Positions 7,238 through 14,991 of a stretch of 60,808 nucleotides of DNA are shown here, in pieces; within the stretch, counting starts at the first letter, position 1, and every line of letters begins with the position of its first letter. The notes under the pieces were generated by a model. It was not told the DNA's origin, made no database searches, and saw only the letters and a program-made list of their open reading frames with translations. The stretch comes from Rhodocyclaceae bacterium UBA2346. GTDB taxonomy: Bacteria; Pseudomonadota; Gammaproteobacteria; Burkholderiales; Rhodocyclaceae. The position numbers were made by a program, and so were the translations under genes. The stretch covers positions 1-60,808 of the forward strand of contig DDUE01000019.1 of the NCBI GenBank assembly GCA_002344625.1, written 5' to 3'.

Positions 7238-7864
7238 GAATGGACCGACAAGGCCCGCCAGATGATCCAGTCCGGAGAATACCGCTACCTCTCGCCGGTG
7301 ATCGCATACGACCAAACCACCGGAGTGGTGGGTAAGCTGATTTCCGCCGCGCTGACCAACAATCCCGCCTTGGACGGCATGGAGGAAGTGGCCGCGCTAT
7401 CCCTTGTGCACCCACACAAGAACGAATCGTCAACCGACGTGGCCGCCTTGATGCACGCGTCCAACGAACTGCTTGCCGCCCTCAGGGCAAAGACGGCCGA
7501 AGCCGAACAGTCTCGCACCGAACTGGCCGCGCTGCGCCGGCAGATCGACGATGCGCGCCTGGCCGCCTTGATCGACGACGCGACGCACGGTGGCCGCCTG
7601 CTGGCCTATCACGTCGAGGCCGCCCGTAAGCTCGGCAAGGTCGACTTGGCAGCCCTGAGCACCTTGCTCGACCGCCCGCCGCTGGTGCCGCTCGGCACGC
7701 AGACCGACGCGCTGCGCGCCCGTGGCTGGAACCCCGATGCGGCGCGGCCAGCCGCGCTCACCAGCGAAAAGCGCCATGTCGCCACCCTGGGCGGACGCAC
7801 GCCGCAGGAGTTCGCCGCCCTCAAAGCTCGCTTCACCACCGAAGAATCCGGCCACACCGACTAA
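7238..7864 (+). pseudogene. Mu-like phage protein I (protease/scaffold), 5'-truncated
   Basis: The frame reads EWTDKARQMIQSGEYRYLSP and VIAYDQTTGVVGKLISAALTN, the signature of Mu gpI-type prohead proteases (ISPV..D..G.V......ALTNNPAL). It is followed by a helical region and a C-terminus ending AALKARFTTEESGHTD. About the first third of the usual protein, including the catalytic part, is absent; no credible start lies upstream, and the first in-frame ATG is 7262. The head-protein gene follows after 13 bp, the normal order in Mu-like phages. It is a relic of a prophage deleted on both sides. Confidence 0.75.
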
Positions 7865-7877
7865 CGGAGACCCTGCA

Positions 7878-8198
7878 ATGATCATCAACCGAGTATCGAT
7901 GGACGCGGTATTCACCAACTTCCGCGCCGACTACGAGGCCGGCATTCTCGCTGCCAAATCCGCCAAAGACCGCATTGCGATGACGGTCAACAGCGCTGCC
8001 AAGGAAGAGACCTACGGCTGGCTGGGCAACAGCAACAGCCTGCGCGAGTGGGTCGGCCAGAAGGTGGTAAGAAACCTGGTGACCACTGGTTTCAGCATCA
8101 AGACCGTACGTTCGAAAAATCAGCTCGGCCCGCATGTCCTCGCCAAGGATCGCCGACTTTCCAGTTCGTTAGCAGCGTTATGCATTAGCGCTGATTAG
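7878..8198 (+). pseudogene. Mu-like major head protein (gpT-like), 3'-truncated
   Basis: From ATG 7878 about 75 codons are typical of Mu gpT-like major head subunits (AVFTNFRADYEAGILAAKSA, then YGWLGNSNSLREWVGQKVV). A ribosome-binding GGAGA precedes it. Around 8105-8130 the family resemblance ends and the frame runs through unrelated sequence to a chance stop at 8198, next to half of an attC-like site. The full protein is near 300 residues, so about three quarters is missing. The junction marks where the prophage piece was joined to integron-type DNA. Confidence 0.7.
8161..8183. repeat. Half attC-like site beside the VOC cassette
   Basis: The sequence CCAGTTCGTTAGCAGC followed by GTTATGC has the shape of one side of an integron attC site (L box plus GTTATGC core). 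The matching other half is absent, since Mu-like phage DNA begins within about 80 bp. It lies just past the stop codon of the VOC-family gene, which is where a cassette's own attC should be. Confidence 0.45.
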
Positions 8199-8509
8199 GC
8201 CATCAGAATACATGCGTGCTCATCTAGCGAGGTTTGGATTGGCCCTCTGTAGAGCTTTGCCCCTTTGCCAGTTAGAACGTCGATTGAAGCACCCAGTGAA
8301 CCGACACGCCAATATGTAGTTTGACCGGCTGTATCGCTGGAAGATTTTTTGCCTTCAGGGTGAAAACCGATTTTCAAGTCACCGGTCTCGATATAGGCAT
8401 ACATCTCGTTTTCATATTTCACCCCTGCGCCAACGATATCTGCATACCATTGGGCTGCGTTGTGTATGTCTTCCACAAAGTAAACCGTTGAATCGTACTT
8501 TTCCAGCAT
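8195..8509 (-). CDS. VOC-family (glyoxalase/dioxygenase fold) protein, integron cassette gene
   Basis: This 104-residue protein begins MLEKYDSTVYFVEDIHNAAQ and has the single beta-alpha-beta-beta-beta plan of VOC proteins (…WYADIVGAGVKYENEMYAYIETGDLKIGFHP…). Such proteins act as small ligand-binding, glyoxalase or drug-binding proteins; the substrate cannot be told. The ATG lies about 20 bp after the GTTATGT end of an attC site read in the same direction, the usual position of the first codon in an integron cassette. Its stop is followed by a half attC. I therefore read it as a mobile gene cassette, possibly dependent on an external promoter. Confidence 0.7.
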   Translation of the reverse strand: MLEKYDSTVYFVEDIHNAAQWYADIVGAGVKYENEMYAYIETGDLKIGFHPEGKKSSSDTAGQTTYWRVGSLGASIDVLTGKGAKLYRGPIQTSLDEHACILMA

Positions 8510-8528
8510 GTGGCTGCGATGCCTCTTT

Positions 8529-8606
8529 ACATAACGCCGAGCTCAAGCCGCGGCCGTGCCGCAGCGAAGCGGGGGTGTGGCCGTCGGCTTGAAGCTCTGG
8601 TTGAAC
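8529..8606 (-). repeat. Integron attC recombination site
   Basis: Read on the minus strand: R'' GTTCAAC(C) at 8606-8599, L'' GAGCTTCAAGCCG at 8597-8585, a GC-rich centre with its own hairpin, L' CGGCTTGAGCTCGG at 8550-8537, and R' GTTATGT at 8535-8529. L'' and L' pair with one extra base on one arm, as expected for the extrahelical base that guides IntI. The site lies between the VapC gene and the VOC gene, both reading in the same direction. No integrase gene is present in the window. Confidence 0.7.
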
Positions 8607-8647
8607 GAAGCCGCACACGCGCCACCACCTGTCGAAGGACTGTGGCT

Positions 8648-9070
8648 TCAGGAAACGCGCCAGGGGTTGAAAGTCTGAACGCCGGTTGGCTTGAAATCAG
8701 CCACGTTCCGAGTGGCAACCGTCATGCCGTGTACAAGCGCCGTAGCCGCAATCAGCCCGTCTCGAACGGGACGAGTGTCCGGCACGTTGAGTCTTGCGCT
8801 ACGCAGCGCAACGGCAGTATCGACGGGCAAGATGCGACCGGCAAACGCCGGCAGGACGTGATTGTCGAGCCAGGTCCGAAACACTGCGCCCTGCGCCGGG
8901 TCTCGCCGTTCAGCGAGCAGCACGCCGATCTCCAGCTCCTGGATCGTGATCACAGACAGATACAACTCGGCGGCGGCCACACTGTCAGCCCACCTCGCAA
9001 GGTGTTCATCGGCTTTACCGAGACGAACCTTGCGTAGCTCGGACACCACATTGGTATCGAGGACAAACAT
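8648..9070 (-). CDS. vapC: VapC-like PIN-domain toxin
   Basis: The 140-residue PIN-domain protein begins MFVLDTNVVSELRK with the first catalytic Asp at position 5, followed by ITIQELEIGV (conserved Glu) and TRPVRDGLIAATALVHGMTV (third acidic pair). The tail TRNVADFKPTGVQTFNPW is standard for PIN toxins. VapC toxins are Mg-dependent RNases that cut tRNA or rRNA. I chose ATG 9070 because it shares one base with the antitoxin stop (TGATG); the longer open frame lacks family support. The gene looks intact and lies directly before an attC site, suggesting that the pair may have travelled as a gene cassette. Confidence 0.9.
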   Translation of the reverse strand: MFVLDTNVVSELRKVRLGKADEHLARWADSVAAAELYLSVITIQELEIGVLLAERRDPAQGAVFRTWLDNHVLPAFAGRILPVDTAVALRSARLNVPDTRPVRDGLIAATALVHGMTVATRNVADFKPTGVQTFNPWRVS

Positions 9071-9327
9071 CAGGAGAGATCTGCCGGTCGAGCCAGATCG
9101 CACAGTTGCGGAATATCAAGCTCAACGCCTTCGATACCGGGCATCGCCAGCAAATCCGCAATCTTCTGACGGCCACCGGTAATCCGCTGATAGTCTTCGA
9201 TGCTCAACAGAACGTGCGCCGGCCGGCCTCGATCGGTGATAAACACCGGCCCGTTGTTGGCAGCCTTCTTGGCATCACTGGCATGTTGATTGAATTCCCG
9301 GCTCGATAGCGTTGTGATCGTCATCAT
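9070..9327 (-). CDS. Phd/YefM-family antitoxin
   Basis: This 85-residue protein has the Phd/YefM N-terminal DNA-binding fold (TTLSSREFNQHASDAKKAAN, GPVFITDRGRPAHVLLSIEDY) and an acidic C-terminal tail that wraps the toxin. It is paired with the downstream PIN toxin, whose ATG overlaps the antitoxin stop by one base. Two consecutive ATGs (9327 and 9324) are possible; the second has the better spacing from a GAGG ribosome-binding site. A 30-bp palindrome 14 bp upstream is the likely operator bound by the complex for autoregulation. Confidence 0.9.
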   Translation of the reverse strand: MMTITTLSSREFNQHASDAKKAANNGPVFITDRGRPAHVLLSIEDYQRITGGRQKIADLLAMPGIEGVELDIPQLCDLARPADLS

Positions 9328-9340
9328 GATGCCTCACCTG

Positions 9341-9370
9341 ATTATTTGTAGTTACATTACTACAAATAAT
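9341..9370. promoter_or_regulatory. Palindromic operator of the phd-vapC operon
   Basis: An inverted repeat with 12-bp arms, ATTATTTGTAGT and ACTACAAATAAT, around a 6-bp centre. It starts 14 bp upstream of the antitoxin start. Its AT-rich composition stands out from the surrounding DNA. Phd-type antitoxins bind such palindromes over their own promoter, so I infer an autoregulatory operator. Confidence 0.7.
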
Positions 9371-9456
9371 CATCGCTGTGCAAGAGAACCTATTGATCCG
9401 GCTCTCAAACAGTCTCAGGCAGCGTATTCGACGCCGGCCCGCGCCTTGACCAGCCG

Positions 9457-9864
9457 CTACCCTCCCCGCTCCGACTCCAGGATGGCTACGAGCTTCGATG
9501 CCCGCTTATAGCCTAGATTCAATCGCCTGGACAGCCAGCTCGATTGAACCGATTCACCGATTGCACTCATCTGCCGCAGATACGGCAAGAGCGGATCATC
9601 CGGGGTGCCGTCGCGAGGATCCTCGGAGTGCATCATGTGGTCGCGGTCGTCGAAGAAGTGCTCGAGGAACCCCAGTCGTACGACGCGGGCAGCTTCCATC
9701 AGCATGACCTGGTCCTCGATGTCGAACGCGTCGACGAAGCGTTTCATGGCATGATCGAGATTCGATTCGAGTACCTCGAGTGCAAGCCCCGCCGCGATGC
9801 GACGCGCCTCCTTCCTCGTGACGGGTAGCGCCATTCCGTTGGAGAAAAAAGGATTGTTCGCCAT
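9457..9864 (-). CDS. Small protein with FtsK-gamma-like winged-helix C-terminus
   Basis: This encodes 135 residues. The last 35, SWLSRRLNLGYKRASKLVAI followed by LESERGG, match the pattern of the FtsK gamma domain (LQRRLRIGYNRAARLIExLE), a winged helix that in FtsK reads the KOPS sequences and contacts XerD. The N-terminal two thirds are an acidic helical region (VDAFDIEDQVMLMEAARVVR) that I do not recognise. There is no ATPase motor. The gene lies 5 bp after the PH-domain protein gene and is probably co-transcribed with it. Its role is unknown; DNA binding is inferred from the C-terminus. Confidence 0.6.
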   Translation of the reverse strand: MANNPFFSNGMALPVTRKEARRIAAGLALEVLESNLDHAMKRFVDAFDIEDQVMLMEAARVVRLGFLEHFFDDRDHMMHSEDPRDGTPDDPLLPYLRQMSAIGESVQSSWLSRRLNLGYKRASKLVAILESERGG

Positions 9865-9869
9865 TCCGA

Positions 9870-10442
9870 TCAGGCGCCCCGGCGCGCTTTGCCACCATGT
9901 TTTGTCCGCCCGAATGCCTGTCCGGATGATGAGCGTTCATGGCCGCCCTTGCGATCCTGGTGACCTTTGCGGCCCAGGTTGGCCGACAGCGACTCGGCGA
10001 TACGGTCCTTGAGCCCGAGGGGGTTGGCCACGCCCCGGAAAAGCACTTCGATGCGATTGCTGCCGGCGCTGGAGAATCCGATATCCCCGTAGCCGAGGAT
10101 TCGCCCGATCAGGGTGCGGGTGACGTTGATCGAACGGATGTGCCGGCTTTGGACATGATCGATCTTCTGCGCAAACAGCCCTTGCCTGACGGTGACGGCA
10201 TCCGGGGTGACGGTGTAGCGCGCGGAGAGTTTCAGATGCAGCGCGCGCAGCAGCCCCACCACGCCGACGCCGGCACCGGTCAGTTGTATCAACGCCCAGT
10301 CCGCCGTGGTCATCCCCGACAGGTCGAGCGCAGTCGCCCACAGACCGGGTAGCAGGTAGGTCACGAGTCCGATCAGGACCAGGAGCCACCAGATCGCGAT
10401 CGCGCGGTTCGCGATGCGCAGTTGTATCGACTTATCGGCCAT
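9870..10442 (-). CDS. Bacterial PH-domain membrane protein (YdbS-like)
   Basis: The 190-residue protein has two hydrophobic segments near residues 15-35 and 48-66, followed by a bPH2-type domain (YTVTPDAVTVRQGLFAQKID, HVQSRHIRSINVTRTLIGRI, GYGDIGFSSAGS). This is the layout of YdbS/YdbT-like proteins, which sit in the cytoplasmic membrane with the PH domain exposed; their cellular role is poorly defined. The C-terminus is a basic, probably disordered tail. It is the first gene of a two-gene unit with the wHTH protein downstream. Confidence 0.75.
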   Translation of the reverse strand: MADKSIQLRIANRAIAIWWLLVLIGLVTYLLPGLWATALDLSGMTTADWALIQLTGAGVGVVGLLRALHLKLSARYTVTPDAVTVRQGLFAQKIDHVQSRHIRSINVTRTLIGRILGYGDIGFSSAGSNRIEVLFRGVANPLGLKDRIAESLSANLGRKGHQDRKGGHERSSSGQAFGRTKHGGKARRGA

Positions 10443-10575
10443 GCCGCCTTCCCCTGTTGTTATGTTGTTTGTTCACAACGCCCTGTCACCGACGCAGGTC
10501 GACCCGGACCGCCTGCCCGCTCGGGCACCCGGTTTCCCGGATAAAATGCCGTGTCCGTAACCTTCGCCACGGCCC

Positions 10576-11331
10576 ATGTCCTCTTCCCCATCCGCCTCGA
10601 GCACGCTGCTCGACCCCAAGAACGACGCCGTCTTCAAGATGCTGTTCGCGCGCACGCCGCACCTGCTTGCCGATCTCATCAACGCGGTGCGCGGCGACGC
10701 CCCGCCGATCGACGTGGTCGAAGTGATCAACCCCGGCATCACGCCGGACGAGTTGGCCGGCAAGTTCATCGTGCTCGACGTGCTCGCGCGCGATCCGTCC
10801 GGCCAGATCTTCGAGGTGGAAATGCAGGTGCGCGGCCAGGAATTCTGGTCGGCCCGGGCGCTCTTCTATCTTGCCCGCGCCCTCGGGAACCAGCTCAAGA
10901 AGGGAGAGGGTTACACGGAACTGATGCCGGTGATCGGCATCCATCTCTTGAACTTCCAGTGGTCCGACGCCCCCAAGGCGCGCTGGTACTTCACCATGCG
11001 CGACGAGGAAGAGCACGACGTGGTGCTGACCTACGCCCTGCAACTCCACATGGTAGAGTTGTCCAAGGCGGAGAAGCTGCGCGCCGGGCAGGCCGGGCCG
11101 AACAGCGCCTTCGACGACTGGATCGTCTTTTTCCAGCATTGGCACGAGGAGAACATCATGAGCACCATCACGCACGAGCCGGTCAAGCAGGCCCTGGCCG
11201 AGCTGCAGCGCCTGTCCGGCGACGAGGACAGCCGCCGCGCCGCCTTCGTGCGCGAGCGCGCGCTCATCGATGAGCGCAGCGAGCTGCAGGTGGCCGAACG
11301 CAGGGGCGAGCAACGGGGCAATCGAACCTAG
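10576..11331 (+). CDS. Rpn/PD-(D/E)XK nuclease family protein (PDDEXK_2 type)
   Basis: This 251-residue protein begins with the family motif LLDPKNDAVFKMLF (residues 11-24) and has the nuclease core IVLDVLARDPSGQIFEVEMQ (D68, E82, Q84). This is the Rpn/transposase_31-like PD-(D/E)XK group. Rpn proteins of E. coli cut DNA and stimulate RecA-independent recombination; they are mobile and often present in many copies. The C-terminus ends early in the low-complexity ERRGEQRG repeat typical of the family, so slight truncation is possible. It stands alone between the PH-domain gene and a small membrane protein gene. Confidence 0.85.
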   Translation: MSSSPSASSTLLDPKNDAVFKMLFARTPHLLADLINAVRGDAPPIDVVEVINPGITPDELAGKFIVLDVLARDPSGQIFEVEMQVRGQEFWSARALFYLARALGNQLKKGEGYTELMPVIGIHLLNFQWSDAPKARWYFTMRDEEEHDVVLTYALQLHMVELSKAEKLRAGQAGPNSAFDDWIVFFQHWHEENIMSTITHEPVKQALAELQRLSGDEDSRRAAFVRERALIDERSELQVAERRGEQRGNRT

Positions 11332-11391
11332 GAAATCCGTCCAGCATTGTGTCGCCTGACGAAAACGGCGATCGATCGCAGGAAAAACATC

Positions 11392-11670
11392 ATGAAACCA
11401 CGCACCCACAAGCGCCTGCTGAAGGCCTGGCCCGCGCTCTGTGGCCTGGCGACCTTCGGCATTTTCGCGGCGGTCAGTTTCGCGATGCCCAGTGGATCGC
11501 TGGTCATGCCTGCATTCGCCGGCGGACTTGCATGGGTGGCGTCTTATGCAATGCTGCACGCCGAGTCTGGCGATGTAGCCGTGGGTACGGTTAACGAGGA
11601 TCCTTTTGATGACCTCTACTATCCGACAACCGATTGGTTGAATGGGGTTTCCAGAAACAGCGACGACTGA
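11392..11670 (+). CDS. Small two-helix membrane protein, unknown
   Basis: The 92-residue protein has a basic start (MKPRTHKRLLKAW) and two hydrophobic segments near residues 14-32 and 38-55, followed by an acidic, hydrophilic tail (NEDPFDDLYYPTTDWLNGVS). I chose ATG 11392 over the upstream frame because AGGAAAA lies just before it. It could be an inner-membrane protein with both ends in the cytoplasm. No family is recognised. The gene stands alone at the edge of the replication-gene relic. Confidence 0.55.
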   Translation: MKPRTHKRLLKAWPALCGLATFGIFAAVSFAMPSGSLVMPAFAGGLAWVASYAMLHAESGDVAVGTVNEDPFDDLYYPTTDWLNGVSRNSDD

Positions 11671-11765
11671 CCTGCTAGCCACTTGCCCCCTCATTTCTGG
11701 CCCCCTGTCCCCTCGACCGGGGGTTTCGCTTTTCTGGCCTCCTCTTCCCGCCGAGCCGCCTTGGC

Positions 11766-11996
11766 CTCCCGCTCGAAGCCGCGCGCTTCCTCGGCCTGTC
11801 CATTCGCACCCTTGAGAAGCATCGCACCTATGGCACCGGCCCGACCTACCGCAAGGTCGGCGGCCGCGTCCTCTATGCCGTTCGCGATCTGGAAGCGTGG
11901 AGCGCTATCGGCACCCGCAAATCCACCAGCGACAAGAATGCCGGTACGGTCTTCGTCGCCCGCCCGCTGACGCCCGAAGAGCGGGACGAACTGTAA
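11766..11996 (+). pseudogene. Helix-turn-helix protein of a RepA-type replication module, 5'-truncated
   Basis: The frame reads PLEAARFLGLSIRTLEKHRT and YGTGPTYRKVGGRVLYAVRD, then LEAWSAIGTRKST: an AlpA/MerR-like HTH_17 domain. Such small proteins are commonly encoded immediately before repA genes of plasmids and integrative elements, and here the stop codon abuts the repA start (TAAATG). The first residues of the helix-turn-helix and any start codon are missing; upstream sequence (11671-11765) has no homology to it. It is probably a fragment carried in with repA. Confidence 0.6.
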
Positions 11997-12374
11997 ATGC
12001 TGCGCGATGACCACCCCAGACCCGCGCAGCCGAGCGAAGACAGTGAGCGCACCCGCCTGGACCCGTTCATCGTGGTGACCGGCGACGCCGCGCCGCGCGA
12101 CCAGCGCGATTTGATGGAGCGGCCATTCTTCTCGCTGGCGAAGCGGCCACGCCTGAAACCGATCCTTTACCGGGCCGCTGATGTCGAGGTGCAGGTCTTC
12201 GCCATGCCCGAACATGGGATGGCAACCATCTGGGACGCCGATGTGCTGATTTGGGCCACCTCGCAACTCGTCGCGGCCGAGAACGCTGGCTTCACCACGT
12301 CGCGCTTCTTCCGTTTCATGTTGGGGCTGCCGTGGCAACGCCTGGGCGAAGGCGGCGTCATCTCCTTGGTGTGA
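11997..12374 (+). pseudogene. Replication initiator protein A (RPA/RepA-like), 3'-truncated
   Basis: About 105 codons match the N-terminus of the RPA family of plasmid initiators: VTGDAAPRDQRDLMERPFFS, LAKRPRLKPILYR and GMATIWDADVLIWATSQLVA. After FTTSRFFRF the frame changes character and stops at 12374, where a full protein would continue for another 150-250 residues. The gene begins right after the HTH fragment with a TAAATG junction, the usual coupling in this module. The cut lies about 60 bp before an IS66 transposase fragment, so IS66-linked rearrangement is the likely cause. Confidence 0.65.
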
Positions 12375-12437
12375 ACGGCCTGCAATCCGGGATTGCGTCA
12401 ATAGGCGCAAACCCTGTCCTGCGGCACGCTGGCGCTC

Positions 12438-13970
12438 ATGCTTGATCCCGCCTCCCTTGCCCAGCTCGATGCGCAGCAACTGCGCGAACTGGCCCTATCC
12501 TTGACGGGGCAAGTCCCCGGCAAGGACAGGGAGATTCACCTGCGCCAGACCAAGATCGACCAACTCACCCACGAGATGGCGGCACTCAAGCGCTGGAAGT
12601 TCGGTCGCAGCACCGAACAACTGGACTCCGGCCAGGCGTTGCTGTTCGAGGAAACCCTTGCGGCAGATCTGGCAGCCATCGAACACGAACTGGATGGCCT
12701 GCGCACGCCGCCGGCCAAGCCTCCTGTGTGCCAACCCAAGCGCGCACCGCTGCCACCCGAGTTGCCGCGTACCGAGATCCACCATGAGCCGGATTCCACA
12801 GCCTGCGCCAGCGGCTGCCAAATGCAGCGCATCAGCGAGGACGTCAGCGAGAAGCTCGACTACACGCTGGGGCTCTTCAGCGTCGAGCGCCATGTGCGCG
12901 GTAAGTGGGTCTGCCGCAGTTGCGAGATGATCCACCAGGCCCCAGTTCCCCCCAGGTGATCGACAAAGGTCTCCCGACCGGGGTTCCTTGCCCAGGTGCT
13001 GGTGGCCAAATACGCCGATCACCTTCCGCTCTATCGCCAGGAGGGTATCTTTGCCCGGGCGGGGATGGCGCTCTCGCGCTCGACGCCGGCCCAATGGGTC
13101 GGCGTCTGTGGGGGGCAGCTCCAGCCGCTGGTCGACGCACTGAAGGAAGAACTCCATGGTCGAGCGGTGCTGTACGCTGAGGAAACGCCGCTCGAAATGC
13201 TGAGCCCTGGCAAGAAGAAGACCCACCGGGCCTATCTCTGGGCCTACGCCGCCGACGCCTTCGAGCCGATCAAAGGGGTGGTCTATGACTTCGCCGAGAG
13301 CCGTGTGGGCGAACATGCCCGCACCTTCCTGGGCACGTGGAAAGGCACGCTTGTCTGCGACGACTACGCGGACTACAAGGCCAGCTTTGCCGGGGGCATT
13401 CTTGAGGCAGGCTGCATGGCCCATGCGCGTCGGAACTTCTTCGACTTGCAGCACAATGCCACCAACCAGGTGGCTGGCGCGGCGCTAGAATACATCGGTC
13501 AGCTCTACGAGATCGAACGGGACGTGAAGGCGCTCGATGCCGAATCGCGCCAGCAGATTCGGCAAGTTCGTGCCAAACCCATCGCCGATGCCCTTCACGA
13601 ATGGATGCGGCTGACCCGGTAGAAAATCACCGACGGCAGCGCCACCGCCAAAGCCCTCGATTACAGCCTCAAGCGCTGGGCAGCGCTGACCCGCTACCTC
13701 GACGATGGGCAGGTACCCATCGACAACAACTGGATCGAGAACCAGATCCGGCCGATTGCCCTTGGGCGGGCGAATTGGCTCTACGTCGGCTCGCTACGCA
13801 CCGGCAAGCGTGCGGCTGCCGTGATGAGCCTGATCCAGTCGGCCCGCATGAACGGGCATGATCCCCATGCCTACCTGAAAGATGTCCTCATCCGCTTGCC
13901 CACCCACAAAGCGAGCCGAATCGGGGAATTGCTGCCGCATTGCTGGCAGCCTGAAAACGCCATCGTCTGA
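12438..13970 (+). pseudogene. tnpC: IS66-family transposase (TnpC), frameshifted and with in-frame stop
   Basis: Codons from ATG 12438 give the TnpC N-terminus with the coiled region and RWKFGRSTEQLD, and the zinc-finger-like segment CEMIHQAP. The frame breaks between about 12950 and 12995, where at least two single bases are lost in VPPQVIDKGLP and the following Leu/Ala stretch. It resumes as LVAKYADHLPLYRQEGIFAR (from 12993). Catalytic features LYAEETPLEML, CDDYADYKASF and, after a TAG at 13621-13623 that replaces Gln, PIDNNWIENQIRPIALGRAN are present. tnpA and tnpB of the element are missing upstream. The gene cannot make an active transposase. Confidence 0.88.
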
Positions 13971-14000
13971 GCATCCGCATTCACGTCAAGGGTGAGTTGG

Positions 14001-14012
14001 CTGGACGCTTAC
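14001..14012 (-). repeat. IS66 right inverted-repeat end
   Basis: Read on the minus strand it starts GTAAGCGTCCAG; GTAAGCG is the usual outermost sequence of IS66-family inverted repeats. It lies 31 bp past the tnpC stop, the expected distance. The left end is not found, consistent with loss of the tnpA and tnpB part. Confidence 0.65.
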
Positions 14013-14262
14013 GATGATTGGCCGGAATCCGGTACTCGACCCAAAAATTGCGGAACATCGAGGACTGGGGATCGACTTCGCCGCGCATCGGTGCTGTGTC
14101 TGGGGGTTGAAGGGTACGCTAGGACAGGTGGGTCATCGGATCGTTCACTGGGTTCCGCATCAACCTGCTAACAGGTGTGGGTATCACGGATCGTTGCTCG
14201 GCGAGGCATTGCCCGATTAGCGAATACGGTCAAGCCCGCGCCCTGTGCTCCGAAGCAGTTCA
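14013..14262. other. Non-coding stretch between IS66 relic and core genome
   Basis: This 250-bp stretch holds a short open frame (14014-14220, 68 codons) without family resemblance, ribosome-binding site or sensible composition. I see no gene, repeat or clear terminator. It marks the boundary between the accessory region and the conserved gene block that begins with the nucleoside phosphorylase. Confidence 0.4.
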
Positions 14263-14991
14263 TCAAAGGCACTCAAGCAGTTTGCGCACCCGTATCATCG
14301 CATCTTGAAGAACGCCCTCAATGCTGGTGAACGCAATTGCTCGTTCGCTGCTAGCCCTGCCAGCGGCATGGTTGGCCACCACATTGACGGCCGCATACGG
14401 AAGGTCGAGCTCGCGTGCCAATGCCGCTTCGGGCATACCGGTCATGCCGACAAGGTCCGCACCGTCTCTTTCCAGGCGATTGATTTCGGCGGCGGTTTCG
14501 AGTCGTGGTCCCTGCGTCGCAGCATAGACTGCACCATCGTGCGCAACGATGCCCGCGTTCGCGGCGGCCGCGAGTATTCGCGCCCTGACCTGATCGTCGT
14601 ATGGCCTGGTGAAGTCGATGTGATGCACCGGCTTGTCGCCGCCTTCGAAAAAGGTCGCGACCCGCCCCCAGGTGTAGTCGATGATCTGATGTGGCACGAC
14701 CAATTCCCCCGGCCCGAAGTCGGCCCGGATACCGCCGACCGAGGCAACCGATACGATCGCGGAGACTTTTGCCTGTTTCAGTGCCCAGATGTTCGCTCGA
14801 TAGTTGACCAGATGTGGGGGAATGGTGTGGCCGTAGCCGTGGCGTGCCAGGAATACGACCGGTTGCCCGCCCAGTTCGCCAAAGGTCAGCGCACCGGAAG
14901 GTTCGCCGTAAGGCGTGCGAACCACTTCGCGGCGCACGATGGCAAGGTTCGAAAGCTGGGTGAGTCCGCTACCGCCGATGATGGCCAACAT
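14263..14991 (-). CDS. S-methyl-5'-thioinosine/thioadenosine phosphorylase family protein
   Basis: The 242-residue purine nucleoside phosphorylase has the phosphate-binding GGSGL at 6-10, HGYGHTIPPHLVNYRANIWA at 51-70, and GMTGMPEAALARELDLPYA near 182-200. It cleaves a methylthio-purine nucleoside formed from S-adenosylmethionine in polyamine metabolism. In methylthioadenosine phosphorylases the base is held by Asp residues in a TDYD motif; here the matching stretch reads VANHAAG (Asn207), which suits a 6-oxopurine, so the substrate may be methylthioinosine as in Pseudomonas. ATG 14991 fits the family; the longer frame adds 13 unsupported residues. Confidence 0.85.
   Translation of the reverse strand: MLAIIGGSGLTQLSNLAIVRREVVRTPYGEPSGALTFGELGGQPVVFLARHGYGHTIPPHLVNYRANIWALKQAKVSAIVSVASVGGIRADFGPGELVVPHQIIDYTWGRVATFFEGGDKPVHHIDFTRPYDDQVRARILAAAANAGIVAHDGAVYAATQGPRLETAAEINRLERDGADLVGMTGMPEAALARELDLPYAAVNVVANHAAGRASSERAIAFTSIEGVLQDAMIRVRKLLECL

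Noticed and set aside
7213..7238. TTCAG direct repeats as a CRISPR or iteron array
   Set aside because: Only two or three imperfect copies with no regular spacing; too short for an array.
11691..12479. 262-codon minus frame
   Set aside because: Antisense to the HTH and repA fragments, which match known families; low-complexity composition.
14014..14220. 68-codon frame after the IS66 end
   Set aside because: No ribosome-binding site, no homology pattern, and sits in a boundary stretch.
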